Shown here: positions 28,322-37,082 of the stretch, in pieces
Position numbering within the stretch: the stretch's first letter is position 1
How the letters are laid out: each line of letters starts with the position of its first letter
From: Pseudomonas putida
Lineage (GTDB): Bacteria; Pseudomonadota; Gammaproteobacteria; Pseudomonadales; Pseudomonadaceae
Direction of reading: 5' to 3'
DNA length: 64,000 bases
Assembly (NCBI RefSeq): GCF_005080685.1
Contig: NZ_CP039371.1
Coordinates: 372,001 to 436,000, forward strand
Notes under the pieces: model-generated
What the model saw: the letters and a program-made list of their open reading frames with translations, nothing else
Database searches by the model: none
Told to the model about the DNA's origin: nothing
Position numbers and translations under genes: made by a program

Positions 28322-29251
28322 ATGCCGCAACTGATCCACTTCCTACTGCTGCCAGGGTTTTCGGCGATGGGCTTCATCAGCGCCGTAGAGCCACTGCGGG
28401 TGGCCAACCGCTTCAAGGGGCCGTCGTACCGTTGGCGGGTGTTGAGCCTGGACGGCGGTGCGGTATTGGCCAGCAATGGCATGTCGGTGAACGCCGATGC
28501 GCCTTTGGCAGAGGTTGAGTCAGGGGGGGTATTGCTGATCATTGCGGGCTTCGATCCGCTGGCCTGCTACGGCCCACCGCTGCAGCAGGCGTTACGCCGC
28601 CTCGATCACGCCGGGGTGATTCTCGGCGGCATCGATACCGGCCCCATGGTGTTGGCCGAAGCGGGGCTGCTCGATGGCTACCGCGCCACCCTGCACTGGG
28701 AGGCGCTGGACGCTTTCAAGGAGCGCTATCCACGCTTGCACGTGACCCAGGAGTTGTTCGAGATCGACCGCAGGCGCATCACTTGTGCCGGTGGCACGGC
28801 CTCGATCGACCTGATGCTCGACCTGATCGGGCAGTCGCACGGCAGTGAATTGGCGGTGCAGGTTTCCGAGCAGTTCGTGCTCGGGCGTATCCGCCCACGC
28901 CAAGACCACCAACGCATGCAGATCGCCAGCCGGTATGGCATCAGCAACAAGAAGCTGGTGCGGGTGATTGGCGAGATGGAAAAGAACATCGAATCGCCCC
29001 TCGATACCCTCACGCTGGCCCAATCCATACAAGTCAGCCGACGACAACTCGAGCGATTGTTTCAGGTGCACCTGGAACTAACACCCCGTGCCTTTTATCT
29101 GCGATTGAGGTTAGACAAGGCCCGACAGTTACTGCAGCATTCAGACATGAGTGTTATGGAGGTAGGCGTTGCCTGCGGTTTTGAATCTGCCTCTTACTTT
29201 ACTCGCTGTTACAAAGCCTGTTTTGGTTGTTCTCCACGACGGGATCGATGA
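28322..29251 (+). CDS. cdhR: CdhR, AraC-type activator of carnitine catabolism
   Basis: A 309-aa regulator with the same layout as GbdR: a DJ-1/PfpI-like N-terminal domain (FLLLPGFSAMGFISAVEPLRVAN) and an AraC helix-turn-helix pair (LTLAQSIQVSRRQLERLF, then SVMEVGVACGFESASYFTRCYK). It is divergent from caiX across 146 bp, the expected operator region. The ATG at 28322 is preferred to the GTG at 28310 because family members start just before HFLLLPGF. Confidence 0.9.
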   Translation: MPQLIHFLLLPGFSAMGFISAVEPLRVANRFKGPSYRWRVLSLDGGAVLASNGMSVNADAPLAEVESGGVLLIIAGFDPLACYGPPLQQALRRLDHAGVILGGIDTGPMVLAEAGLLDGYRATLHWEALDAFKERYPRLHVTQELFEIDRRRITCAGGTASIDLMLDLIGQSHGSELAVQVSEQFVLGRIRPRQDHQRMQIASRYGISNKKLVRVIGEMEKNIESPLDTLTLAQSIQVSRRQLERLFQVHLELTPRAFYLRLRLDKARQLLQHSDMSVMEVGVACGFESASYFTRCYKACFGCSPRRDR

Positions 29252-29403
29252 GTAAAAAACCGCCTTTAAGTAGTCGAGATATGACGGTTAAGTCCATGGG
29301 AAAGGCGTTGCGGGTTGGTATGAGCTCAACCTCGTACATCTACTAGTATTGGTCGTATCAACCGCTTGTTAGGGTCTTCATGGTCATTTAATGGAGACTT
29401 GTT

Positions 29404-30582
29404 ATGCGTATTTATAAATGTTCACAGATTCTTCCGATCCTTGCGCTTGCTTTATTTTCATCCGGCGCTGCCCAGGCCGGGTTGGTTCCGCCTGGTGGAA
29501 TCGTTCCAAAGCCGGGCAATAGTTTTCCAGGCTGCGAAGTAACGGCCCCGGAGACGTCCGATTTTCGTAGCACCCTGCGCCCGGGTTGGCAAAACGCATC
29601 AGCCACGGTGCAGAAGATGTTGATTACATCCGATTCCCAGGCTTTTAGGGTCAAGGCCCGTGCTGATGGCTCGGAGGAGTTCAACTCCACCAAGTGGAAG
29701 CGTGTCACCCATGGTCTGGCGGATATCCTGCGGGCGGAGCGCGCCGGTGGCCATTACGTGCCGCTGATCGTCAATGGTGATATTACCGAGTACGGTCATG
29801 GCGGCGAGCGCAGCGCGTTTCGGCAGTTCATCACACGCACCCTGACGGTAAAGTCCGGTACCCCGGGCGGGCCGTTGTTTTTCCCTGGGCTGGGTAACCA
29901 CGACTACGATCAGAACGTAGGCAATTGTGCGAACAACGGGTGTGCGCGAGATGCGGTCTGTGACCATATCATCTGGACCAAGGCCATCGAGCGACAAGCG
30001 CAGCGTTTCAACTTCGACCATACCTACGCCAATGGCAGGCACACAGGCTCTTTGTCCTACTCCTTCGATGTGGGTAAAGTGCATGTCGTTCAATTGAACA
30101 ACGAGCCTACCTATACCACGTATTTCGAGACGGGCGGTCAGCTGGGGGCCAAGGGTTCGAAAAGGCGATTCAATATTACCGCCTCGATGAATTGGTTGCG
30201 TAAAGACCTGGCCGATGCCAAGGCACGAGGTCAATATACCATCATCAACTTGCACAAGCCCAGCGGTTGGCAGGATTCTGATGTTTACAATCACCAGTTC
30301 AAGCAGCTCATCGAACAGAACCGCGTCGTTGCCGTGTTCGCTGGGCATTTTCACCGGAACTTGGGCAAACGAAACTACTCGGCCTATGGCAAGGTACCCA
30401 TCTTCCTCAGCGGTGCGATCATGCACAACAACTACCTGCGTGTGATGTTCGACTGGCGTGCCTACAGCATGCGCGTGGAGTGGTTTGACGGGCGCACGTT
30501 GAAAGGCAGCCACACGCAAAAGCTTGAACAGTTTGTACCGCCTCCAACGACCAAGCCTATAACGATCCCCGGGGGAAAATAA
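29404..30582 (+). CDS. Secreted calcineurin-like metallophosphoesterase (copy A)
   Basis: A 392-aa protein with a signal peptide (hydrophobic 9-20, SSGAAQA, cleavage near 25). Metallophosphoesterase motifs appear in order: SDSQ (Asp77, with Gln79 where the family usually has His), GD 125-126, GNHD 164-167, His284, and GHFH 314-317. An insert with paired cysteines (NVGNCANNGCARDAVC, about 171-186) is shared with the frameshifted copy at 31816. The substrate is unknown; the periplasm or outside the cell is its likely site. Codon use is visibly more AT-rich than in flanking catabolic genes, which suggests acquisition. Confidence 0.82.
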   Translation: MRIYKCSQILPILALALFSSGAAQAGLVPPGGIVPKPGNSFPGCEVTAPETSDFRSTLRPGWQNASATVQKMLITSDSQAFRVKARADGSEEFNSTKWKRVTHGLADILRAERAGGHYVPLIVNGDITEYGHGGERSAFRQFITRTLTVKSGTPGGPLFFPGLGNHDYDQNVGNCANNGCARDAVCDHIIWTKAIERQAQRFNFDHTYANGRHTGSLSYSFDVGKVHVVQLNNEPTYTTYFETGGQLGAKGSKRRFNITASMNWLRKDLADAKARGQYTIINLHKPSGWQDSDVYNHQFKQLIEQNRVVAVFAGHFHRNLGKRNYSAYGKVPIFLSGAIMHNNYLRVMFDWRAYSMRVEWFDGRTLKGSHTQKLEQFVPPPTTKPITIPGGK

Positions 30583-30605
30583 GGTCAGTCAAAACCGGCG
30601 GCGTT

Positions 30606-30770
30606 TCACTGTTGGCCAATGCCTAGTAGATATTCCGAGCGATCATCGCTCCGTTGCGCCACGCAGGTGCTCCACGCCGCTTCGAATGCGGGACTGCCGG
30701 GCTTTTCAGCATACGTCTCGACCTTGCAATCGGCATCGCGCAACTGCTCCCACAACTTTTCGAGTGCGAT
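30606..30770 (-). pseudogene. 3' fragment of a second LprI-like gene
   Basis: The minus strand encodes about the last 52 residues of a protein like the one at 31227 (RDADCKVETYAEKPG, then SDDRSEYLLGIGQQ and stop at 30606-30608). The N-terminal half and signal peptide are missing. Homology stops at about 30770, before the IS66 remnant. It is a truncated paralogue, not an expressed gene. Confidence 0.8.
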
Positions 30771-30806
30771 CCATAAACCCCACCTACCACAAGATGATGC
30801 CTCGGT

Positions 30807-31082
30807 TTACCGTGGCATCTCCGGCGAGCAGTTCCACGGCAGCAGTGCTTCGTAGTCTGCTACTGACGAGGCGTGGGGCAATCGCTCAAGTACGTGGCGC
30901 AGCCACGTATAGGGCTCTTGGCCGTTGATCTTTGCGGTCTCGATCAGGCTGTATATCTGGGCACTGGCCGTGGCGCCGTTGGGCGTGTCACTGAACGGCC
31001 ATGCCTTGCGACCGATGACAAACGGCTTGGTCGCGCGCTCTGCCAAGTTGTTGTCGATCGGCAAGTGGCATGACGGTTGCAC
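30807..31082 (-). pseudogene. IS66 transposase (TnpC) C-terminal fragment
   Basis: 91 codons match the end of IS66-type transposases: [53 protein letters not shown]. The catalytic N-terminal and middle parts are absent, so it is not functional. It joins a TnpB remnant at about 31083 through an internal deletion. Confidence 0.85.
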
Positions 31083-31220
31083 CAGAGGTCAAAGCCGTCA
31101 AGCAACCAGTTCAGCTCCTGGACGGTCAAGACAATGGCTTCGTCGGTGGTGTCGGGCGAGGTTTCGAAGCGTTCGGACTCCAAGCGTTTGAGACTTCTCG
31201 CACCATTGGCGACGGTCTTT
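31083..31220 (-). pseudogene. IS66 accessory protein (TnpB/Orf2) C-terminal fragment
   Basis: The minus strand reads RLESERFETSPDTTDEAIVL followed by [14 protein letters not shown], the typical end of IS66 TnpB. It switches frame into the TnpC fragment at about 31075-31083. Most of the element between the two has been deleted. Its upstream end abuts the lprI-like stop. Confidence 0.7.
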
Positions 31221-31226
31221 ATGGCC

Positions 31227-31628
31227 TCACTGCTGACCGATCGATTGCAAATACTCCGAGCGATCATCGCTGCGCTGCGCCACACAGGTATTCCATGCCG
31301 CCTCGAATGCCTTGCTCCCCGGCTTTTCGGAATAGGTCTCGACCTTGCAGTCGGCATCGCGTAGCTGCGTCCACAACGTTTCTGCCGCCTCCATGCGCCC
31401 AACCAGGGCCGTGGCCTTGTCCGCCTCGTCGGCATATTGGTCGCGAATACGTTGGGTCAGGTCGTCATACGCCGACTGCAGTTCCCGTTCGGCGGTCTGC
31501 TTGTTGAAGGCTGCGCAGGCGAAGGTCTGTTGGTCGGTGTCGACGTTGTCGCACGGGGTACTTTCTTCCTCACCAGCCTGGGCGCCCGTGACCACGACCA
31601 GCAATACCAGCCATGCCAATGATTTCAT
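31227..31628 (-). CDS. LprI-like (DUF1311) secreted protein
   Basis: A 133-aa protein with a signal peptide (MKSLAWLVLLVVVTGAQA, cleavage near 18). The mature part follows the LprI pattern: paired cysteines (PCDN and FACAAF), AERELQSAYDDLTQRI, then METLW-like and RDADC. Family members include inhibitors of lysozyme, but that role is not shown here. A second, truncated copy lies across the IS66 scar. It is on the same strand as the frameshifted phosphoesterase, 187 nt downstream of it. Confidence 0.75.
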   Translation of the reverse strand: MKSLAWLVLLVVVTGAQAGEEESTPCDNVDTDQQTFACAAFNKQTAERELQSAYDDLTQRIRDQYADEADKATALVGRMEAAETLWTQLRDADCKVETYSEKPGSKAFEAAWNTCVAQRSDDRSEYLQSIGQQ

Positions 31629-31815
31629 CCGTTATCTCTCCAACTGGCTGACGAATCGTCAGGATTCTCGCTCAGCGACAGCCGTTGTGGTAGCTACCTT
31701 AAGAAAACTTCATGCGGCCTGCCATAGCAGCGGGGATCAAGGGCCGGTCTAGCCCCGCCGCGCGACAGCCCATTCATCGTCGGTATAAGAGGATGACCGG
31801 CCCTGGCGAGTCGGG

Positions 31816-32909
31816 CTAGCGTTTGAGGCTCACGATTGTCCCTGGCGGCGGGGAACTGCCGAGGGTAACCGGCGTCACCCACATTTTGTAGGTCGACCAG
31901 TCGAAGGTGACGCGCAGATAGCTTTTCGACAGCATTGCGCCAGTCTGGAATACCGGAACTTTGCCTATGGTAGCCACCTTGCCGATAGAGCCGTGATAAT
32001 GACCCGCGAAGACGGCCACCACGTTGTACTGTTCCAGTAGTTTGGCGAATCGTCCATTGCGCACCGAGTCGTCCTGCCAGTTGTTACGTTTATGCAAATT
32101 GATAATGACGTGCCTGCCCGTGCTTGGGCATATTTCAGGTCTCTTTCCAACCAGTCCATGGCTGAATTGATGGCGAAACGTCGCTTCAAACCTGGGGCGG
32201 TCAGGCCACCGGTTTCGAAATTCCGGGTGTAGGAGGGTTCGAGGTTCAATTGCACGATGTGCACGCGACCGACACCCACCGAATACGCCAGCGAGCCTCG
32301 ATGCGTGTTACTCGAGGTGTCAAAGCGATGGTCGAAAGGAGTCGGTGACAAAGTGTTCACCCATTTCACCAAGTCACACACCGAGTCGCGGGCACAGCCG
32401 TTGTTCGAGCAATTGCCGACATTTTGGTCGTAGTCATGATTGCCTAGCCCCGGCAATATCAGTGGGCCTGGCCTGTTGGCACGCGCCTGATGCATCTTTC
32501 TCTGCGTATCACGGCGTTCGGTGCTATGGCCGTACTCGGTGAGATCGCCGTTGATTACCAGCGGTACGTAGTAGGACGCCCGCCGGTCTTGGCGTATGGC
32601 GTTGGTGACGGCGTCGAGGTTGCTGTGCCAAACGCTTTTATTGTGGCCGTCCTCCTTATGGGGGTTGCGTTGAGTCATGGCGCGGTGAGCCTGCGGGTCG
32701 GAGGCGATGATGATTTTCTGGCGATTCCCCGGGTACTCCGCGATGTCCCGCCAACCCGGGCCAAGGTATTTTTTATAGGTATCGGTATCGGTCATCTCGC
32801 AGCCAAGCGTACGCGCCTCGGCTTGCCCGAGGTTAAGAAGGCCGCCTACGAGTGTGGCGCACATCAGCACGGGCAACGCCTGCCGGGTAAGTGAATGAAT
32901 ATGTAACAC
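31816..32909 (-). pseudogene. Secreted calcineurin-like metallophosphoesterase (copy B, frameshifted)
   Basis: A diverged paralogue of the 29404 gene. It starts at a GTG (32909, ribosome site GGAG 8 nt before) with a signal peptide ending GQAEA. SDPQ, NGDLTEYG, GLGNHDYDQNVGNC and FETGG follow. At about 32111-32120 the frame is lost by one base: the sense strand goes from QARAG to out-of-frame codons, while INLHKRNNWQDD, FAGHYHG and the C-terminus continue in the next frame to 31816. Adding one base would restore about 364 residues. The change may be real decay or an assembly error in a C-rich run. Confidence 0.8.
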
Positions 32910-33214
32910 GATGGCATCTCCAGATGCGTGATAGGAGGTGCCACCGTAGGAAATAGCCTGGCGCTGCGTAACTCGTAGTTCTTTTAGGGGGAATGGCTTC
33001 CCGGTCGAACTGTTCATAACGGCGGAAATGTCGTTATCGCGACTGTCTCTCATCCCCAGGCACCGTGCCAGACGCCCCGATGTCGCGCATTGACGCTTTC
33101 GGCAAACCCCCTGTCGTTTTTGCATCGGGGCGCCTCGGGGCACAGGCATATGCTGGCCCCAAAGCGCCGACAGAAGATTCGGTGCAGCCCAAATCAATAA
33201 CAGGGGACAGCCTG
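32910..33214. other. Divergent gap before the betaine/dimethylglycine genes
   Basis: A 305-bp stretch with no gene. It contains AATGTCGTTATCGCGACTGTC (33027-33047) and CGATGTCGCGCATTG (33079-33093), which resemble sequences ahead of glyA, gbcAB and fdhA and are candidates for a shared regulator site. Confidence 0.45.
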
Positions 33215-34191
<977 letters not shown>

Positions 34192-34269
34192 GCCGCTCTC
34201 CAAAGCCTGAAAGCCCCTGCCAGCAACGCCGGGGCATCCAAACAAAAATTTTTATGGAGTTGAGTTTCC

Positions 34270-34800
34270 ATGGCCAAGATCGCCCCGCAATTGCCAATCG
34301 AAGTCGACAGCGAAACCGGTGTCTGGACCAGCGACGCATTGCCGATGCTGTATGTGCCGCGGCATTTCTTCGTCAACAACCACATCGGTATCGAGGAAGT
34401 GCTGGGCGCCGACGCCTATGCCGAGATCCTCTACAAGGCCGGCTACAAGTCCGCCTGGCACTGGTGTGAAAAAGAAGCCGAATGCCACGGCCTGGAAGGC
34501 GTGGCGGTGTTCGAGCACTACATGAAGCGGCTGAGCCAGCGTGGCTGGGGCCTGTTCGAGATCCAGGACATCGACCTCGACAAGGGCACCTGCAGCGTCA
34601 AGCTCAAGCACTCGGCATTCGTGTACGTCTACGGCAAGGTTGGCCGCAAGGTCGACTACATGTTCACCGGCTGGTTCGCCGGTGCCATGGACCAGATTCT
34701 CGCCGCCCGTGGCAGTTCGATCCGCACCGTGGCCGAGCAGGTCTACGGCGGTTCGGAAGAAGGTCACGATGACGGCCTGTTCGTCGTCAAGCCGTTGTAA
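34270..34800 (+). CDS. DUF5943-like protein of the dimethylglycine cluster
   Basis: A 176-aa soluble protein starting MAKIAPQLPIEVDSETGVW. The region of about 30-165 resembles a 4-vinyl-reductase/V4R-like ligand-binding fold (LGADAYAEILYKAGYKSAWHWCEKEA, then YVYGKVGRKVDYMFTGWFAGAMDQILAARG). It is always next to dgcA in related genomes as far as recalled. It starts 78 nt after the dipeptidase and ends 15 nt before dgcA, so it is likely co-transcribed. Its role is unknown; a sensor or accessory function for dimethylglycine use is inference. Confidence 0.7.
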   Translation: MAKIAPQLPIEVDSETGVWTSDALPMLYVPRHFFVNNHIGIEEVLGADAYAEILYKAGYKSAWHWCEKEAECHGLEGVAVFEHYMKRLSQRGWGLFEIQDIDLDKGTCSVKLKHSAFVYVYGKVGRKVDYMFTGWFAGAMDQILAARGSSIRTVAEQVYGGSEEGHDDGLFVVKPL

Positions 34801-34815
34801 GTCGGAGAGAGCGTC

Positions 34816-36876
34816 ATGGCATTCGAAGCAATGTTCCAGCCGATCCAGATCGGCAAACTGACCATCCGCAACCGCGTGCTGAGCACTGCGCACGCCGAGG
34901 TCTACGCCACCGACGGCGGCATGACTACCGACCGTTACGTGAAGTACTACGAAGAAAAGGCCAAAGGCGGCATCGGCCTGGCGATTTGCGGTGGCTCCTC
35001 GGTGGTTGCCATCGACAGCCCGCAGGAGTGGTGGTCGTCGGTCAACCTGTCGACCGACCGCATCATCCCGCACTTCCAGAACCTCGCCGACGCCATGCAC
35101 AAGCATGGCGCCAAGATCATGATCCAGATTACCCACATGGGCCGTCGCTCGCGTTGGGACGGCTTCAACTGGCCGACCCTGATGTCACCGTCCGGCATCC
35201 GCGAACCGGTACACCGCGCCACCTGCAAGACCATCGAGGTGGAAGAGATCTGGCGTGTGATCGGCAACTACGCGCAAGCGGCGCGGCGTGCCAAGGAAGG
35301 CGGCCTGGACGGCGTCGAGCTGTCCGCCGTGCACCAGCACATGATCGACCAGTTCTGGAGCCCGCGGGTCAACAAGCGTACCGACGAATGGGGCGGCACC
35401 TTCGAAGGCCGCATGAAGTTCGGCCTGGAAGTGCTCAAGGCAGTGCGCGCCGAGGTCGGTGACGACTTCTGCGTGGGTATGCGTATCTGTGGCGACGAAT
35501 TCCACCCCGATGGCCTGAGCCACGAGGACATGAAACAGATCGCCGCCTACTACGACGCCACCGGCATGATCGACTTCATCGGCGTGGTCGGCTCGGGTTG
35601 CGACACCCACAACACCCTGGCCAACGTCATCCCCAACATGAGCTACCCGCCGGAGCCGTTCCTGCACCTGGCGGCCGGCATCAAGGAAGTGGTCAAGGTC
35701 CCGGTGCTGCATGCGCAGAACATCAAGGACCCGAACCAGGCCACGCGCATCCTGGAAGGCGGCTACGTGGACATGGTCGGCATGACCCGTGCGCACATCG
35801 CCGACCCGCACCTGATCGCCAAGATCAAGATGGGCCAGGTCGACCAGATCAAGCAGTGCGTCGGTGCCAACTACTGCATCGACCGCCAGTATCAGGGCCT
35901 GGACGTGCTGTGCATCCAGAACGCCGCCACCTCCCGTGAATACATGGGCGTGCCGCACATCATCGAGAAGACCACCGGGGCCAAGCGCAAGGTCGTGGTG
36001 GTCGGTGCCGGCCCAGCCGGCATGGAGGCCGCACGGGTGGCCGCCGAGCGTGGCCACGACGTGACCGTGTTCGAGAAGAAGGAACAGATCGGCGGGCAGA
36101 TCACCATCGCCGCCAAGGCGCCGCAGCGCGACCAGATCGCCGGCATCACCCGCTGGTACCAGCTGGAGTTCGCCCGCCTGAAGATCGACCTGCGCCTGGG
36201 CACGGCCGCCGATGTGGCGACCATCCAGGACCTGCGCCCGGACATCATCGTGCTGGCGGTGGGCGGCCATCCGTTCGTCGAGCAGAACGAGCACTGGGGC
36301 GCCGCCGAAGGGTTGGTGGTGAGCAGCTGGGATGTGCTCGACGGCAAGGTCGCACCGGGCAAGAACGTGCTGGTGTACGACACCATCTGCGAGTTCACCG
36401 GTATGTCGGCGGCAGACTTCCTGGCCGACAAGGGTGCCCAGGTCGAGATCGTCACCGACGACATCAAGCCGGGCGTGGCGATGGGCGGCACGACCTTCCC
36501 GACCTACTACCGCAGCATGTACCCCAAGGAAGTGATCATGACCGGGGACATGATGCTGGAGAAGGTCTACCGCGAGGGCGACAAGGTGGTGGCGGTGCTC
36601 GAGAACGAGTACACCGGCGCCAAGGAAGAGCGCGTGGTCGACCAGGTGGTGATCGAGAACGGCGTGCGTCCTGACGAGCAGTTGTACTACGCGCTCAAGG
36701 AGGGTTCGCGCAACAAGGGCCAGATCGACGTGGAGGCGCTGTTCGCCATCAAGCCACAGCCGATCCTCAGCCAGCCGGGCGAGGGGTACCTGCTGTACCG
36801 CATCGGCGACTGCGTGGCCCAGCGTAACGTGCATGCGGCGATCTACGACGCCCTGCGCCTGTGCAAGGACTTTTGA
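34816..36876 (+). CDS. dgcA: Dimethylglycine demethylase subunit DgcA
   Basis: A 686-aa flavoprotein of the trimethylamine dehydrogenase/old yellow enzyme family. Residues 1-340 form the FMN barrel (HAEVYATDGGMTTDRYVKYY, HMGRRSRWDG, and VHQHMIDQFWSPRVNKRTDEW with catalytic His/Tyr-type residues). The C-terminal part holds an ADP-binding Rossmann motif (VVVGAGPAGMEAARVAAERG, about 394). It oxidises dimethylglycine to sarcosine with DgcB. The usual 4Fe-4S ligand set is incomplete: Cys348, Ala351, Cys354, Cys366, where the family has Cys at the second position. Confidence 0.9.
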   Translation: MAFEAMFQPIQIGKLTIRNRVLSTAHAEVYATDGGMTTDRYVKYYEEKAKGGIGLAICGGSSVVAIDSPQEWWSSVNLSTDRIIPHFQNLADAMHKHGAKIMIQITHMGRRSRWDGFNWPTLMSPSGIREPVHRATCKTIEVEEIWRVIGNYAQAARRAKEGGLDGVELSAVHQHMIDQFWSPRVNKRTDEWGGTFEGRMKFGLEVLKAVRAEVGDDFCVGMRICGDEFHPDGLSHEDMKQIAAYYDATGMIDFIGVVGSGCDTHNTLANVIPNMSYPPEPFLHLAAGIKEVVKVPVLHAQNIKDPNQATRILEGGYVDMVGMTRAHIADPHLIAKIKMGQVDQIKQCVGANYCIDRQYQGLDVLCIQNAATSREYMGVPHIIEKTTGAKRKVVVVGAGPAGMEAARVAAERGHDVTVFEKKEQIGGQITIAAKAPQRDQIAGITRWYQLEFARLKIDLRLGTAADVATIQDLRPDIIVLAVGGHPFVEQNEHWGAAEGLVVSSWDVLDGKVAPGKNVLVYDTICEFTGMSAADFLADKGAQVEIVTDDIKPGVAMGGTTFPTYYRSMYPKEVIMTGDMMLEKVYREGDKVVAVLENEYTGAKEERVVDQVVIENGVRPDEQLYYALKEGSRNKGQIDVEALFAIKPQPILSQPGEGYLLYRIGDCVAQRNVHAAIYDALRLCKDF

Positions 36877-36910
36877 CCGCTCCGCCTCTCTAGAGGCGGG
36901 ATTGGCCCCC

Positions 36911-37026
36911 CTGTAGGAGCGGCCTTGTGCCGCGATGGGCTGCGAAGCAGCCCCGGGATCTGTGCAGTGCCGCTGAGTTCCTGGGGCTGCTTCACAGCCC
37001 ATCGCGGCACAAGGCCGCTCCTACAG
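36911..37026. repeat. REP pair between dgcA and dgcB
   Basis: An inverted pair of GTAGGAGCGGCCTTGTGCCGCGATGGGCTGC-type REPs (each arm split here for length) with GAAGCAGCCCC / GGGGCTGCTTC palindromes. It splits the dgc operon and may affect relative expression. Confidence 0.88.
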
Positions 37027-37082
37027 GGGTCCGCGCTGGCCTTCTGGGCGGCGCAAGAATCCAGCTGTTGTGGGAGCCTCCC

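Noticed and set aside
30619..30855. Small plus-strand open frames in the IS66/LprI scar
   Set aside because: The minus strand of the same bases encodes clear LprI and IS66 fragments; the plus frames are incidental.
33065..33214. Upstream extension of the dipeptidase start to 33065
   Set aside because: Conserved family sequence begins just after ATG 33215, which has a good ribosome site; upstream codons overlap candidate regulator sites.
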